Origin: an uncultured Clostridia bacterium
Lineage (GTDB): Bacteria > Bacillota > Clostridia > Oscillospirales > Oscillospiraceae
Assembly (NCBI GenBank): GCA_945927915.1
Contig: CAMEMX010000049.1
Location: forward strand, 1 to 9,859
Length of the DNA stretch: 9,859 nt
Direction of reading: 5' to 3'
Part shown: positions 1 to 6,865 of the stretch, piece by piece
Layout: each line of letters opens with the position of its first letter
Numbering within the stretch: position 1 is the stretch's first letter
Program-made: the position numbers and the translations under genes
Notes under the pieces: generated by a model
Database searches by the model: none
What the model was told of the DNA's origin: nothing
Seen by the model: the letters and a program-made list of their open reading frames with translations, nothing else

Positions 1-141
1 GGGCTTGTCTCCGCGCGCGAAATCGGCTATGATAGCAGGGAGCCTCTGAGCGCGCTTGCGAGCGCGCCGGAGTTTTCCACCCCCCTCGCCGCGGGGCACA
101 GCGGCATTCGCAAACAAAAGACCCTGAAGGAGGGCGTATGA
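1..141 (+). CDS. 3' end of an unidentified gene at the window edge
   Basis: Frame 1 is open from the first base to a TGA at 139-141, giving a 46-residue C-terminal tail that runs off the left edge. It is probably coding: third codon positions are mostly G or C, as in the neighbouring genes, and its stop overlaps the next start as ATGA, the same junction used repeatedly in this operon. The tail is polar and ends in a basic stretch (IRKQKTLKEG). I do not recognise the family. Its place at the head of the cobamide cluster suggests a cobamide-related enzyme or transporter, but that is inference only. A 7-bp G+C-rich hairpin (50-67) lies inside it, so a non-coding leader is the alternative. Confidence 0.45.
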   Translation, partial: GLVSAREIGYDSREPLSALASAPEFSTPLAAGHSGIRKQKTLKEGV

Positions 142-902
142 AAAAAGAAGCGCTTCTGGTCTCCACCGTCGCCGGGGACGCCGCGCCCGTCGCGCGGCAA
201 TACGGACTGGGGCTGGAGCTGGCGGAGTTTTGCACCGCGTACAATCTGGACGACGCCTTCGCACAGACCGACCGCGCCGTGCGGGAGAAAACGGCGGGCC
301 TTGCCTGCCGCGTGCTGCACGGGCCGTTCAACGAGCTGTTTCCCTGCGCCATCGACCCCAGAGCGCGGGAGCTGGCGCGGCTGCGCTACCGGCAGGCGGT
401 CGCGGCGGCGCGGGGCTACGGCATCTCCACGCTCGTGCTGCACGCGGGCTTTGACCCGCATCTGTATTTTCCGTGCTGGTTCAGGGAGCAGTCCATCGGC
501 TTCTGGCGCGATTTCGTGCGGGAGCTTCCCGACGGGATGACCGTGTGTCTGGAAAACGTGCTGGAGCAAACGCCGGAGCTGCTGACGGACGTCGTGCGGG
601 CGGTGGACAGCCCGAAGCTGCGCCTGTGCCTCGACGTCGGGCATATCAGCGCCTATTCGCCCGTGCCGGCGGAGCGGTGGCTCGAGGTCTGCGCGCCCGA
701 AATCGCCCATTTTCATATTCACAACAACGACGGCAGCCGCGACGCCCACGGCGCACTGGCTGAGGGGCGGCTCGACATGGCGCGGCTTCTGTCCCTGGCG
801 GAGCGGCTCTGCCCGGACGCCACCTTTACGCTGGAGCTGCCGGAGGCGGCGCCGTCCGTCCGCTGGCTGGCGGAGCGTGGAATTCTCAAAGGAGACAGAT
901 AA
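138..902 (+). CDS. Sugar phosphate isomerase/epimerase-like TIM-barrel protein
   Basis: A 254-residue cytosolic protein of the xylose-isomerase-like/AP-endonuclease-2 TIM-barrel superfamily. Alternating beta/alpha segments end in the expected metal and active-site residues: His61 (LHGPFNE), His102 (LVLHAGF), Glu139 (CLENV), Asp166 and His169 (CLDVGH), the His191/193/195 cluster followed by NNDG, Asp202 and His204, and Glu233 (LELPE). Such proteins bind a divalent metal and isomerise or epimerise sugars or related polyols; the substrate cannot be read from the sequence. The start is well supported: AAGGAGG at 127-133 lies four bases before the ATG, which overlaps the previous stop. The next gene, cobT, begins one base after its TAA, so it belongs to the cobamide operon. 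A role in that pathway is inference; no standard nucleotide-loop step needs an isomerase. Confidence 0.85.
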   Translation: MKKEALLVSTVAGDAAPVARQYGLGLELAEFCTAYNLDDAFAQTDRAVREKTAGLACRVLHGPFNELFPCAIDPRARELARLRYRQAVAAARGYGISTLVLHAGFDPHLYFPCWFREQSIGFWRDFVRELPDGMTVCLENVLEQTPELLTDVVRAVDSPKLRLCLDVGHISAYSPVPAERWLEVCAPEIAHFHIHNNDGSRDAHGALAEGRLDMARLLSLAERLCPDATFTLELPEAAPSVRWLAERGILKGDR

Positions 903-903
903 A

Positions 904-1992
904 ATGACATTGGAAACCTTGCTCGCTTCGGTCGCGCCGCCGGACGCCGCGGCGATGTCCGCCGCCGAAAAGCGGCAGGCGCAGCTTGCCAAGCCGCCCG
1001 GCAGTCTGGGACGGCTGGAGGCGCTCTCCGTTCAGCTCGCGGGCATCACGGGGCGGGTACGGAACGAGATCCGGGAAAAGCATCTGCTGGTTTTCGCCGC
1101 CGACAACGGCGTGGTCGCGGAGGGCGTGTCCAGCGCCCCGCAATCCGTGACCTTGCAGCAGACCGTCAATTTAACGCGCGCCAGGACGGGCGCGTCGGTG
1201 CTTTGCAGGCATTTCGGCTGCGGCATCACCGTCTGCGACGTCGGCGTCAACGCGGACATCGCGGAGCCGGCGGTCCTGAACCGCAAGATCGCCCGCGGCA
1301 CGGGCAACATCGCCCGCGGCCCCGCCATGACGCGGGCGCAGGCGCTCACCGCGATCTTCACGGGCGCGGAGCTGGCGCAGGCGACCGCGGCGGACGTGCT
1401 GGGCGTCGGGGAGATGGGCATCGGCAACACGACGACCTCCTCGGCGGTGCTGGCGGCGCTGCTGGACGCCGGGGTCGAGACGGTGACGGGACGCGGCGGC
1501 GGCGTCACGGACGACGGCTTTCGCCGGAAGAAGGACGCCATCCGCCGGGCGCTCGCCGTCAACCGCCCGGACAAAAACGATGTGGTGGACGTGCTGACCA
1601 AGGTCGGCGGGCTTGACCTCGCCGCCATGTGCGGCGCGTTTCTGGGCGCGGCAGCCAGCCGCCGCCCGGTCGTGGTCGACGGCTTCATCTCCGCCGTCGC
1701 CGCCCTGTGCGCCGTGCGGCTGTGCCCCAACGTGCGCGCCTACCTGATCCCCAGCCACGCGTCCTATGAGATCGGCTACCGCCTCGCGATGGAGGCGATG
1801 GAGCTGCAGCCCATGCTGCTTCTGGAAATGCGCCTCGGGGAGGGCAGCGGCTGCCCGCTGGCCTTTGAAATCCTCTCCGCCGCCTGCGCCGTGATGAACG
1901 ATATGGCGACCTTCGACCAGGCCGGCATCGACGACGGCTATTTGGACGAGATCCGGCAGGGCGACGCCTTTACCGTGGAGGCAGGCACATGA
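904..1992 (+). CDS. cobT: Nicotinate-nucleotide--dimethylbenzimidazole phosphoribosyltransferase
   Basis: CobT transfers phosphoribose from nicotinate mononucleotide to a benzimidazole-type base, giving alpha-ribazole 5'-phosphate for the lower ligand of cobamides; it is cytosolic. The 362-residue length is close to the family's usual ~350. Diagnostic segments appear in order: KPPGSLGRLE (30-39), FAADNGV (64-70), GEMGIGNTTTSSA (169-181), GRGGGVTDDG (196-205), VVVDGFIS (256-263), SHASYEIG (284-291) and LGEGSGCPLAFEIL. Glu313 in the last segment corresponds to the catalytic glutamate of Salmonella CobT. I chose the ATG at 904 over an in-frame GTG at 877 because AAAGGAGA at 888-895 sits eight bases before it and the family N-terminus fits. 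It starts one base after the isomerase stop and overlaps cobU by ATGA. The base it uses cannot be predicted, and no bluB or bza gene is in view. Confidence 0.96.
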   Translation: MTLETLLASVAPPDAAAMSAAEKRQAQLAKPPGSLGRLEALSVQLAGITGRVRNEIREKHLLVFAADNGVVAEGVSSAPQSVTLQQTVNLTRARTGASVLCRHFGCGITVCDVGVNADIAEPAVLNRKIARGTGNIARGPAMTRAQALTAIFTGAELAQATAADVLGVGEMGIGNTTTSSAVLAALLDAGVETVTGRGGGVTDDGFRRKKDAIRRALAVNRPDKNDVVDVLTKVGGLDLAAMCGAFLGAAASRRPVVVDGFISAVAALCAVRLCPNVRAYLIPSHASYEIGYRLAMEAMELQPMLLLEMRLGEGSGCPLAFEILSAACAVMNDMATFDQAGIDDGYLDEIRQGDAFTVEAGT

Positions 1993-2534
1993 CGGTTTTG
2001 ATCTCCGGCGGCTCCAAAAGCGGGAAATCCCTGCTCGCGCAGGAGCTGACGCTCCGGCTGGCAAACGGCGGCAAGCGCTACTATGTCGCCACGATGATCC
2101 CCGCCGACGAAGAGGACCGCGCGCGCATCCGCCGCCACCTGGCAGAGCGCGAGGGTATGGGCTTTGAGACGCTCGAATGCGGACGCGATCTTTCCGCCGC
2201 GCTGCAAACGGCGCAGCCGGACGCCGCCTTCCTGCTCGACAGCACCACGGCGCTTTTGATGAATGTCCTGTTTCCCGACCCGGTCTCCTGCGAAACGGAC
2301 ACGGACGCCGCCGCACGCTGCGCGGACGAGCTGGTCGCCTTTGCCCGCTCCGTCCGGCACGCCGTGATCGTCAGCGACAGCCTCTATGCCGACGCCGCGC
2401 ACTACGACGGCAGCACCGAGGTCTTCCGCAGGAGCCTCGCCCGCATCGACCGGGCGCTGGCAGCCGTCTGCGACGTCGTGATCGAGGCCGCCGCAGGGAA
2501 TTTTACGATCCACAAGGGGGAACTGCCGCTTTGA
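1989..2534 (+). CDS. cobU: Diverged adenosylcobinamide kinase / adenosylcobinamide-phosphate guanylyltransferase
   Basis: A CobU-family P-loop protein of 181 residues, about the usual length. CobU phosphorylates the aminopropanol arm of adenosylcobinamide and then transfers GMP to give adenosyl-GDP-cobinamide. Visible motifs are the P-loop GGSKSGKS (7-14, with Lys where Arg is usual), RIRRHLAER (47-54), in which His50 aligns with the guanylylated histidine, and a Walker-B-like LLDSTTALLMN (82-92, Asp84). The later family signature NEVGxGIVP is lost and replaced by SDSLYAD (129-135), although the downstream R-rich helix and the final HKG (about 175-177) are still recognisable. It starts within ATGA of the cobT stop and ends in a TTGA overlap with cobS. 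The family is clear, but whether this protein performs both reactions alone is doubtful given the short CobU-like protein encoded downstream. Confidence 0.88.
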   Translation: MTVLISGGSKSGKSLLAQELTLRLANGGKRYYVATMIPADEEDRARIRRHLAEREGMGFETLECGRDLSAALQTAQPDAAFLLDSTTALLMNVLFPDPVSCETDTDAAARCADELVAFARSVRHAVIVSDSLYADAAHYDGSTEVFRRSLARIDRALAAVCDVVIEAAAGNFTIHKGELPL

Positions 2535-3271
2535 AAACGCTGTTACACGCTTTTGCCATGTGCCAGTCGATGTTCTGCGCCCTGCCGTGCCCGTGGCACG
2601 TCTGGGACGAGAAGGCGCGGGACAAAATGCTTCTGTTTTTGCCGCTGGTCGGGCTGGAGCTCGGCGTGCTCTGGGCGGCGCTGGCGTGGCTGTGCGGAAG
2701 GCTCGGCGTGCCGGCGCCCGTGCGGGCGCTGCTGCTGTCCGCCTATCCCTGCGCCGTCACGGGCTTTCTGCATCTGGACGGCTTTCTGGACGTCACGGAC
2801 GCGGTGCGCTCGTGCCGCGACCTGCCGCGCAGGCGGGAGATCCTGAAGGACTCCCACGTCGGCGCCTTCGCCGTGATCGGCTGCGTTTTGCTGCTGCTGG
2901 CGCAGTTTGCGCTGTTTGCCTCCGCGCCGGAAACGGCGCCGTTCTGGGCGCTCGCGCCGATCCCCGTGGTGAGCCGGTGCTGCGCGGCGCTGGCGGTGAC
3001 GGCGCTTCGCCCCATGTCTACCAGCCAGTATGCCGCGATGAAAAAGCCGCGCTGGCAGCTTGTCCTGCTGTCTGTCCTGCTGCTTGCCGCGCTTGCGGGC
3101 AGCTTCCTGCTGTGCGGGAGGTACGGCTTTGCCGCGGCTGCCTGCGCGGCGGGCTACGGGCTTGCCCTGTGGCGGGGCTTCCGGTCGCTGGACGGGATGA
3201 ACGGCGACGTCTCCGGCTACGCGCTGACCGTCGGTGAGCTGTGCGCCGTCGCGGTCTACGCACTTCTTTAG
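2531..3271 (+). CDS. cobS: Adenosylcobinamide-GDP ribazoletransferase (cobalamin synthase)
   Basis: CobS is an integral membrane enzyme that joins adenosyl-GDP-cobinamide to alpha-ribazole (or its phosphate), releasing GMP and completing the cobamide nucleotide loop. The 246-residue product is close to the family's ~250 and is strongly hydrophobic, with several predicted membrane segments (roughly 33-55, 62-80, 111-131, 137-158, 176-194 and the C-terminus). The family acidic motif is present as FLHLDGFLDVTD (79-90; Asp83, Asp87, Asp90), followed by ILKDSHVGAF (104-113). I chose the TTG at 2531 because AAGGGGG at 2514-2520 is correctly spaced, it overlaps the cobU stop as TTGA, and it restores the family N-terminus. 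The ATG at 2558 would remove the conserved first segment. The next gene follows after an 11-base gap. Confidence 0.93.
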   Translation: MKTLLHAFAMCQSMFCALPCPWHVWDEKARDKMLLFLPLVGLELGVLWAALAWLCGRLGVPAPVRALLLSAYPCAVTGFLHLDGFLDVTDAVRSCRDLPRRREILKDSHVGAFAVIGCVLLLLAQFALFASAPETAPFWALAPIPVVSRCCAALAVTALRPMSTSQYAAMKKPRWQLVLLSVLLLAALAGSFLLCGRYGFAAAACAAGYGLALWRGFRSLDGMNGDVSGYALTVGELCAVAVYALL

Positions 3272-3282
3272 GGAGGGATATC

Positions 3283-3657
3283 ATGGTTTTTATCATCGGC
3301 GGCGCGTATCAGGGCAAGCTGACCTACGCGAAGGCCGCGTTTGACCTTGCGCCGGAGGACATTTTTACCTGCAACGGAACGCAGATCGACTTCGGCAAGC
3401 GCTGCGTCCGCTCCATCGAGGAATTCACCCTTGCCTGCGTGCAGGCGGGCGCGGACGCCGTCGCGTATTTCGCCGCGCACCGGGAGCAGTGGGAGGACAG
3501 CATCCTGATCTGCCGCGACATTTTCTGCGGCGTCGTCCCCCTCGGCGCGGAAAACCGCGCGTGGCGGCAGGAGACGGGACGCCTCTGCCGCTACCTCTCG
3601 GCAGAGGCCGGGCGGGTCGTGCGGATCTTCTGCGGTCTGGAGCAGCGGCTGAAATGA
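3283..3657 (+). CDS. Short CobU-like P-loop protein
   Basis: A 124-residue protein that looks like a compressed CobU. Residues 3-12 (FIIGGAYQGK) form a P-loop-like start. The C-terminal half carries the CobU signature region: CRDIFCGVVPLG (78-89), matching NEVGxGIVP in changed form, then R-x-W-R-x-E-x-GR (92-100) and a final FCGLEQRLK (116-124), like the usual cGxPxxIK. The middle of CobU, with the GMP-accepting histidine motif and Walker-B region, is missing. The start is the ATG at 3283 with GGGAGGG (3271-3277) before it; an upstream in-frame GTG at 3241 would run into cobS. It overlaps the next gene by ATGA. It may be a cobinamide kinase-like enzyme or a partner of the diverged CobU upstream. 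The family link is convincing; the exact activity is not. Confidence 0.75.
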   Translation: MVFIIGGAYQGKLTYAKAAFDLAPEDIFTCNGTQIDFGKRCVRSIEEFTLACVQAGADAVAYFAAHREQWEDSILICRDIFCGVVPLGAENRAWRQETGRLCRYLSAEAGRVVRIFCGLEQRLK

Positions 3658-4208
3658 GCGCCGTCTATCTGATCCGCCACGGCATGACCGAGGCCAACGA
3701 AAAGCACCTTTACTGCGGCAGTACCGACCTGCCGCTGTCCGCCGCGGGCGTCGCCGCGCTGCGCACGCTGCACTATGAGGTCAAAAACGCCGTCTTCCTC
3801 ACCAGCGGGATGCAGCGGACGGAGCAGACGCTGGAGCTTCTGTTCGGGCGCGTCCCGCACCGCCGCGAGCCGCGCCTGCGCGAGATGGATTTCGGCTGCT
3901 TTGAGATGCGCGGCTATGAGGAACTGAAGGACGACCCGGCCTATCAGGACTGGATCACGGGCGACAACGAGGGCAAGGCCGCGCCCGGCGGCGAGAGCGG
4001 CAGGGCGATGGAGCAACGCGCTTTGGAGGCGTTTTTCGACTGCTTTCCGCCCGCGCAGGACACCGTGATCGTCACCCACGGCGGGGTCATCGCCGCCATT
4101 ATGGCGCGGCTGTTCCCGCAGGAGGGGAAAAACCGCTACGAGTGGCAGCCACGTCCAGGTCGCGGCTATGCCGTCACAGCGGACGGCTACCGCGCCATAC
4201 CGGATTGA
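3654..4208 (+). CDS. cobC: Histidine phosphatase, probable alpha-ribazole phosphatase
   Basis: A 184-residue member of the histidine phosphatase (phosphoglycerate-mutase-like) superfamily. The catalytic set is complete: LIRHGMTEAN with nucleophile His9 and Arg8, Arg55 in SGMQRTEQT, the acid Glu77 in LREMDFG, a GGES loop (112-115) and His142 in VTHGGV. CobC removes the 5' phosphate from alpha-ribazole phosphate or adenosylcobalamin phosphate, and the REMDFGxFE pattern is typical of this group. Sequence alone does not exclude another small-phosphate-ester substrate, but the cobT-cobU-cobS context makes CobC the best call. It begins with an ATGA overlap on the preceding gene and is the last gene before a strong terminator, so it closes the operon. 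Confidence 0.88.
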   Translation: MSAVYLIRHGMTEANEKHLYCGSTDLPLSAAGVAALRTLHYEVKNAVFLTSGMQRTEQTLELLFGRVPHRREPRLREMDFGCFEMRGYEELKDDPAYQDWITGDNEGKAAPGGESGRAMEQRALEAFFDCFPPAQDTVIVTHGGVIAAIMARLFPQEGKNRYEWQPRPGRGYAVTADGYRAIPD

Positions 4209-4218
4209 TAGGCACAAA

Positions 4219-4257
4219 ACCGCCACGGTCAGAGATGACCGTGGCGGTGCGTTTTTT
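4219..4257. terminator. Intrinsic terminator between the convergent cob and rnf operons
   Basis: A perfect 12-bp stem (4219-4230 paired with 4237-4248) with a 6-base loop AGAGAT is followed by GCG and six T (4252-4257). It lies 10 bases after the cobC stop and 15 bases past the end of rnfB. On the minus strand the stem is followed by a shorter T run (complement of AAAA at 4216-4219), so it probably stops transcription from both sides, more strongly for the cob operon. Confidence 0.92.
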
Positions 4258-4272
4258 GATGCGGCAGGCGGG

Positions 4273-5100
4273 TCAGCGGTGCATGGCGGGGACGGCGTCC
4301 ATGTCGGTGCGCAGGTTCGAGTCGGAGATGAGCTGGCGCGGGCAGACCGCGGCGCAGCGTCCGCACGAGACGCACTTGCTGTAGTCGATCGTTGCGAGGT
4401 TGTTGATGACGTGGATGGCGTCGTAGTCGCACTGCTTTTCGCACAGGTGGCAGCCGACGCAGCCGATGTCGCAGAATTTGCGGGTATAGGCGCCGCGCTG
4501 GTGGTTGGAGCAGGCGATGACGATGTCGCTGTCATAGGTGACGGGGACGATGACCTTGCGCGGGCAGACGTCCACGCACTGCATACAGCCGGTGCATTTG
4601 TCCGCGTCCACGCGGGCGACGCCGCCGACGACGTGGATGGCGTCGAATTTGCACACGGTCTCGCAGGTGCCGAAGCCGAGGCAGCCGCTGGGGCAGGCGG
4701 TCGGGCCGTTGCCCGTGACGAACATGGCAGCGCGGCAGTCCGCGATGCCCTCGTAGCGTCCCTTGGGCAGGTGGTGCTGGCCGCGGCACTTGACCATGGC
4801 GACCTTGCGCTCGACCGCGGCGGTCTCGACGCCCATGACCTCGGACATTTTCTTCGCGGCCTCCGCGCCGCCCGCGGCGCACAGGCCGATGGCGGCCTTG
4901 CCGTCCAGAACGGCCTGCGCGTAGGCCTGACAGCCGGCGAAGCCGCAGCCGCCGCAGTTCGCGCCGGGCAGGGCGCCGGTCAGCTTGGGCAGACGCTCGT
5001 CGACCTTGACGGCGAAGATGCGCGAGGCGACGGCCAAAATGCCGCCGAAGACCGCGCCCAGCACGCCGAGCACGCCGATGGCATAGAGAATTTTTTCCAT
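4273..5100 (-). CDS. rnfB: Rnf complex Fe-S subunit RnfB
   Basis: RnfB is the membrane-anchored electron-transfer subunit thought to take electrons from reduced ferredoxin and pass them into the complex. The 275-residue product starts with one hydrophobic helix (about 4-29), then the RnfB N-terminal cluster motif C49-x2-C52-x4-C57-x16-C74. Further groups follow: C136/C140/C146/C150, C169/C172/C175/C179, C210/C214/C217/C220/C224 and C243/C246/C249/C253, plus isolated C105, C122 and C197. That is the long clostridial form with several ferredoxin-type domains rather than the shorter proteobacterial form. The start is clear: AAGGAGGT at 5107-5114 lies six bases upstream and overlaps the rnfA stop, suggesting coupled translation. 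It is the last gene of the operon, and its end faces cobC across the shared terminator. Confidence 0.97.
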   Translation of the reverse strand: MEKILYAIGVLGVLGAVFGGILAVASRIFAVKVDERLPKLTGALPGANCGGCGFAGCQAYAQAVLDGKAAIGLCAAGGAEAAKKMSEVMGVETAAVERKVAMVKCRGQHHLPKGRYEGIADCRAAMFVTGNGPTACPSGCLGFGTCETVCKFDAIHVVGGVARVDADKCTGCMQCVDVCPRKVIVPVTYDSDIVIACSNHQRGAYTRKFCDIGCVGCHLCEKQCDYDAIHVINNLATIDYSKCVSCGRCAAVCPRQLISDSNLRTDMDAVPAMHR

Positions 5101-5112
5101 AGCCGTACCTCC

Positions 5113-5703
5113 TTAAAAGACCTTAAAGCCCGAGAAGCCCATGAACGACAGGGCGAGCAGACCCGCCGCGATCAGCGCCAGCGGGAAGCCCTTGAACGCC
5201 TTGGGGCAGTCGCAGTCCTCTAGCCGCTCGCGGATGGAGGAGAACAGGACGATCGCCAGCGTGAAGCCGATGCCGCCCGTGATGCCGTAGACGACGGACT
5301 CCAGGAAGGTGTAGCCGTTCTGGATGTTCAGCAGCGCCACGCCCAGCACGGCGCAGTTGGTCGTGATGAGGGGCAGGTAGATGCCGAGCGACTGGTACAG
5401 CGCGGGCAGCGCCTTCTGCAAAAACATCTCGACGAACTGGACGAGGGCGGCGATGACGAGGATGAACACGACCGTCTGCATATACGCAAGGCTCAGCGGG
5501 ACGAGCAGGAACTCGTTGACCGCCCATGTCGCGGCGGAGGCCAGCGCCATGACGAAGATGACGGCAAGACCCATGCCCAGCGAGGTGTCGAGCTTTTTCG
5601 ACACGCCCATGAACGGGCAGATGCCGAGGAATTTGACGAGGATGAAGTTCTCCGCCAGGATCGCGTTGAGCGAGATGGCGAACAGAGTGACGAAAATACT
5701 CAT
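5113..5703 (-). CDS. rnfA: Rnf complex membrane subunit RnfA
   Basis: A 196-residue integral membrane protein of the RnfA/NqrE family, of normal length with about six membrane helices. It and RnfE are inverted-topology relatives that together form part of the ion and electron path. The family motifs are present: NAILAENFILVKFLGICPF (13-31) with Cys29, and YLPLITTNCAVLG (109-121) with Cys117. In Rnf/Nqr complexes the equivalent cysteines, with those of RnfE, hold a [2Fe-2S] cluster within the membrane; this is known for the family and inferred here. The ATG at 5703 overlaps the rnfE stop as ATGA and has AAAGGAGG shortly upstream. The TAA stop lies within the rnfB ribosome binding site. Confidence 0.97.
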   Translation of the reverse strand: MSIFVTLFAISLNAILAENFILVKFLGICPFMGVSKKLDTSLGMGLAVIFVMALASAATWAVNEFLLVPLSLAYMQTVVFILVIAALVQFVEMFLQKALPALYQSLGIYLPLITTNCAVLGVALLNIQNGYTFLESVVYGITGGIGFTLAIVLFSSIRERLEDCDCPKAFKGFPLALIAAGLLALSFMGFSGFKVF

Positions 5704-6341
5704 TTTGCCGCCTCCTTTTCCGCCTCACGCGCGGCGAGCTTGCGGTTGACCCACTGGGTCAGGGCGATCAGGCAGCCGAGGGTGAGGAAGCCGCCGACCG
5801 GCAGGATGACCAGCAGCGCCGGGTACTGCGACGGCAGGATGCGGATGCCGTCCGCGCCGAAGACGCCCGCGCCGAAGGTGCCGCTGCCGAGCAGCTCGCG
5901 GATAATGCACATGATGACGAGGGCGGCGGTGTAGCCGATGCCCTGCGTCAGGCCGTCGACCGCCGAGGCCAGCACGCCGTTTTTCGACGCGAAGGACTCC
6001 GCCCGGCCGAGGATGATGCAGTTGACGACGATCAGGGGGATGAAGACGCCGAGGCTGTCCGACAGGGCGGGCAGGAACGCCTTCAGCAGCAGGTCGACCA
6101 TCGTGACGAAGCCCGCGATGATGACGATGTACGCCGCGATGCGGATCTTGTCGGGGATGACCTTGCGCAGCAGCGAGATGACGACGTTCGAGCAGATGAG
6201 GATGATCGTGACGGACAGACCCATGCCGATGCCGTTAAAGAGGGTCGTCGTGATGGCCATCGTCGAGCACATACCCAAAAGCTGGCTCAGGACGGGGTTG
6301 TTGGTCAAAAGACCCTCACGGAGCTGTTTTTTGAAGTTCAT
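5700..6341 (-). CDS. rnfE: Rnf complex membrane subunit RnfE
   Basis: A 213-residue integral membrane protein of the RnfE/NqrD family with about six helices. Conserved features are NNPVLSQLLGMCSTMA (14-29, Cys25) and FIPLIVVNCIILGRAESFAS (100-119, Cys108); these cysteines are expected to share the intramembrane [2Fe-2S] cluster with RnfA. Residues from about 160 form a helix before a charged C-terminal tail rich in Ala, Glu and Lys. I placed the start at the ATG at 6341 rather than an in-frame upstream codon at 6362, because 6341 overlaps the rnfG stop as ATGA, has AAGGAGGTG just upstream, and gives the standard MNFKK-type N-terminus. Confidence 0.96.
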   Translation of the reverse strand: MNFKKQLREGLLTNNPVLSQLLGMCSTMAITTTLFNGIGMGLSVTIILICSNVVISLLRKVIPDKIRIAAYIVIIAGFVTMVDLLLKAFLPALSDSLGVFIPLIVVNCIILGRAESFASKNGVLASAVDGLTQGIGYTAALVIMCIIRELLGSGTFGAGVFGADGIRILPSQYPALLVILPVGGFLTLGCLIALTQWVNRKLAAREAEKEAAK

Positions 6342-6865
6342 CCGAGCACCTCCTTCACGCATTCGAGCGCGAGATTGACGCCTTTGGTCACCGCGCGGGA
6401 GGTCACGGTCGCGCCGGTCAGGGCGTCGACCGTGCCGCCGTCCTTTTTCACGGCGAGGGTGTCCGTCGCGCCGGCAAACTGGGCGCGGAAGTCCTCACGG
6501 GTGCAGTTCGCGCCGAGGGAGGCGGTCTCGCTGTGCGAGATGATGCTCACGCCCGTGACGGCGCCTTCCGGGTCGACGCCGACCATCATGTCGACCGCGC
6601 CGCCGAAGCCGTTGACGCCGACGCGCACGACATAGCCCCTGTCGCCCGCGCGGTACAGGGCGGTCACGCCCTCTGCGTCCGTCTCGAGCGGCTCATAGCT
6701 GTCCGCCTCCAGCACCTCACGCATGGCGGATTCGGCCTTTTCGTTCTGCAAGGCGGCGATGCGGTCCTCGGTCAGGTAGTTGACCAGACCCAGAAGCCCC
6801 GCGACGACCGCCGTGATGAGCAGGAGCGTCACGGTCAGGCGGAGGATGTACGATGCGTTTTTCAT
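6338..6865 (-). CDS. rnfG: Rnf complex flavoprotein subunit RnfG
   Basis: RnfG carries covalently bound FMN and relays electrons on the outer face of the membrane. The 175-residue protein has an N-terminal membrane anchor (about 8-30) followed by an FMN-binding domain. Family motifs are ISHSETASLGA (109-119) and D147-A-L-TGATVTS (150-156); by comparison with NqrC, Thr153 in TGAT is the likely FMN attachment site. Attachment needs an ApbE flavin transferase, and no apbE gene lies in this window. The ATG at 6865 overlaps the rnfD stop as ATGA. Its ribosome binding site is weaker than those of its neighbours (GGTGAGG), so translation may rely on coupling to rnfD. Confidence 0.95.
   Translation of the reverse strand: MKNASYILRLTVTLLLITAVVAGLLGLVNYLTEDRIAALQNEKAESAMREVLEADSYEPLETDAEGVTALYRAGDRGYVVRVGVNGFGGAVDMMVGVDPEGAVTGVSIISHSETASLGANCTREDFRAQFAGATDTLAVKKDGGTVDALTGATVTSRAVTKGVNLALECVKEVLG

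Noticed and set aside
50..67. Hairpin GCGCGCT-TGCG-AGCGCGC as a terminator or part of a cobalamin riboswitch
   Set aside because: There is only a four-T run some bases later, and none of the conserved cobalamin riboswitch boxes is visible; it fits inside an open reading frame with coding-like codon use.
1171..2316. Minus-strand open frame opposite cobT and cobU
   Set aside because: Arg/Ala/His-rich shadow with no ribosome binding site, over two well-identified genes.
4168..5223. Long plus-strand open frame (351 codons) opposite rnfB
   Set aside because: It is antisense to rnfB, an unmistakable gene; its low-complexity Ala/Asp/Gly/His-rich translation is typical of a shadow frame in G+C-rich DNA.
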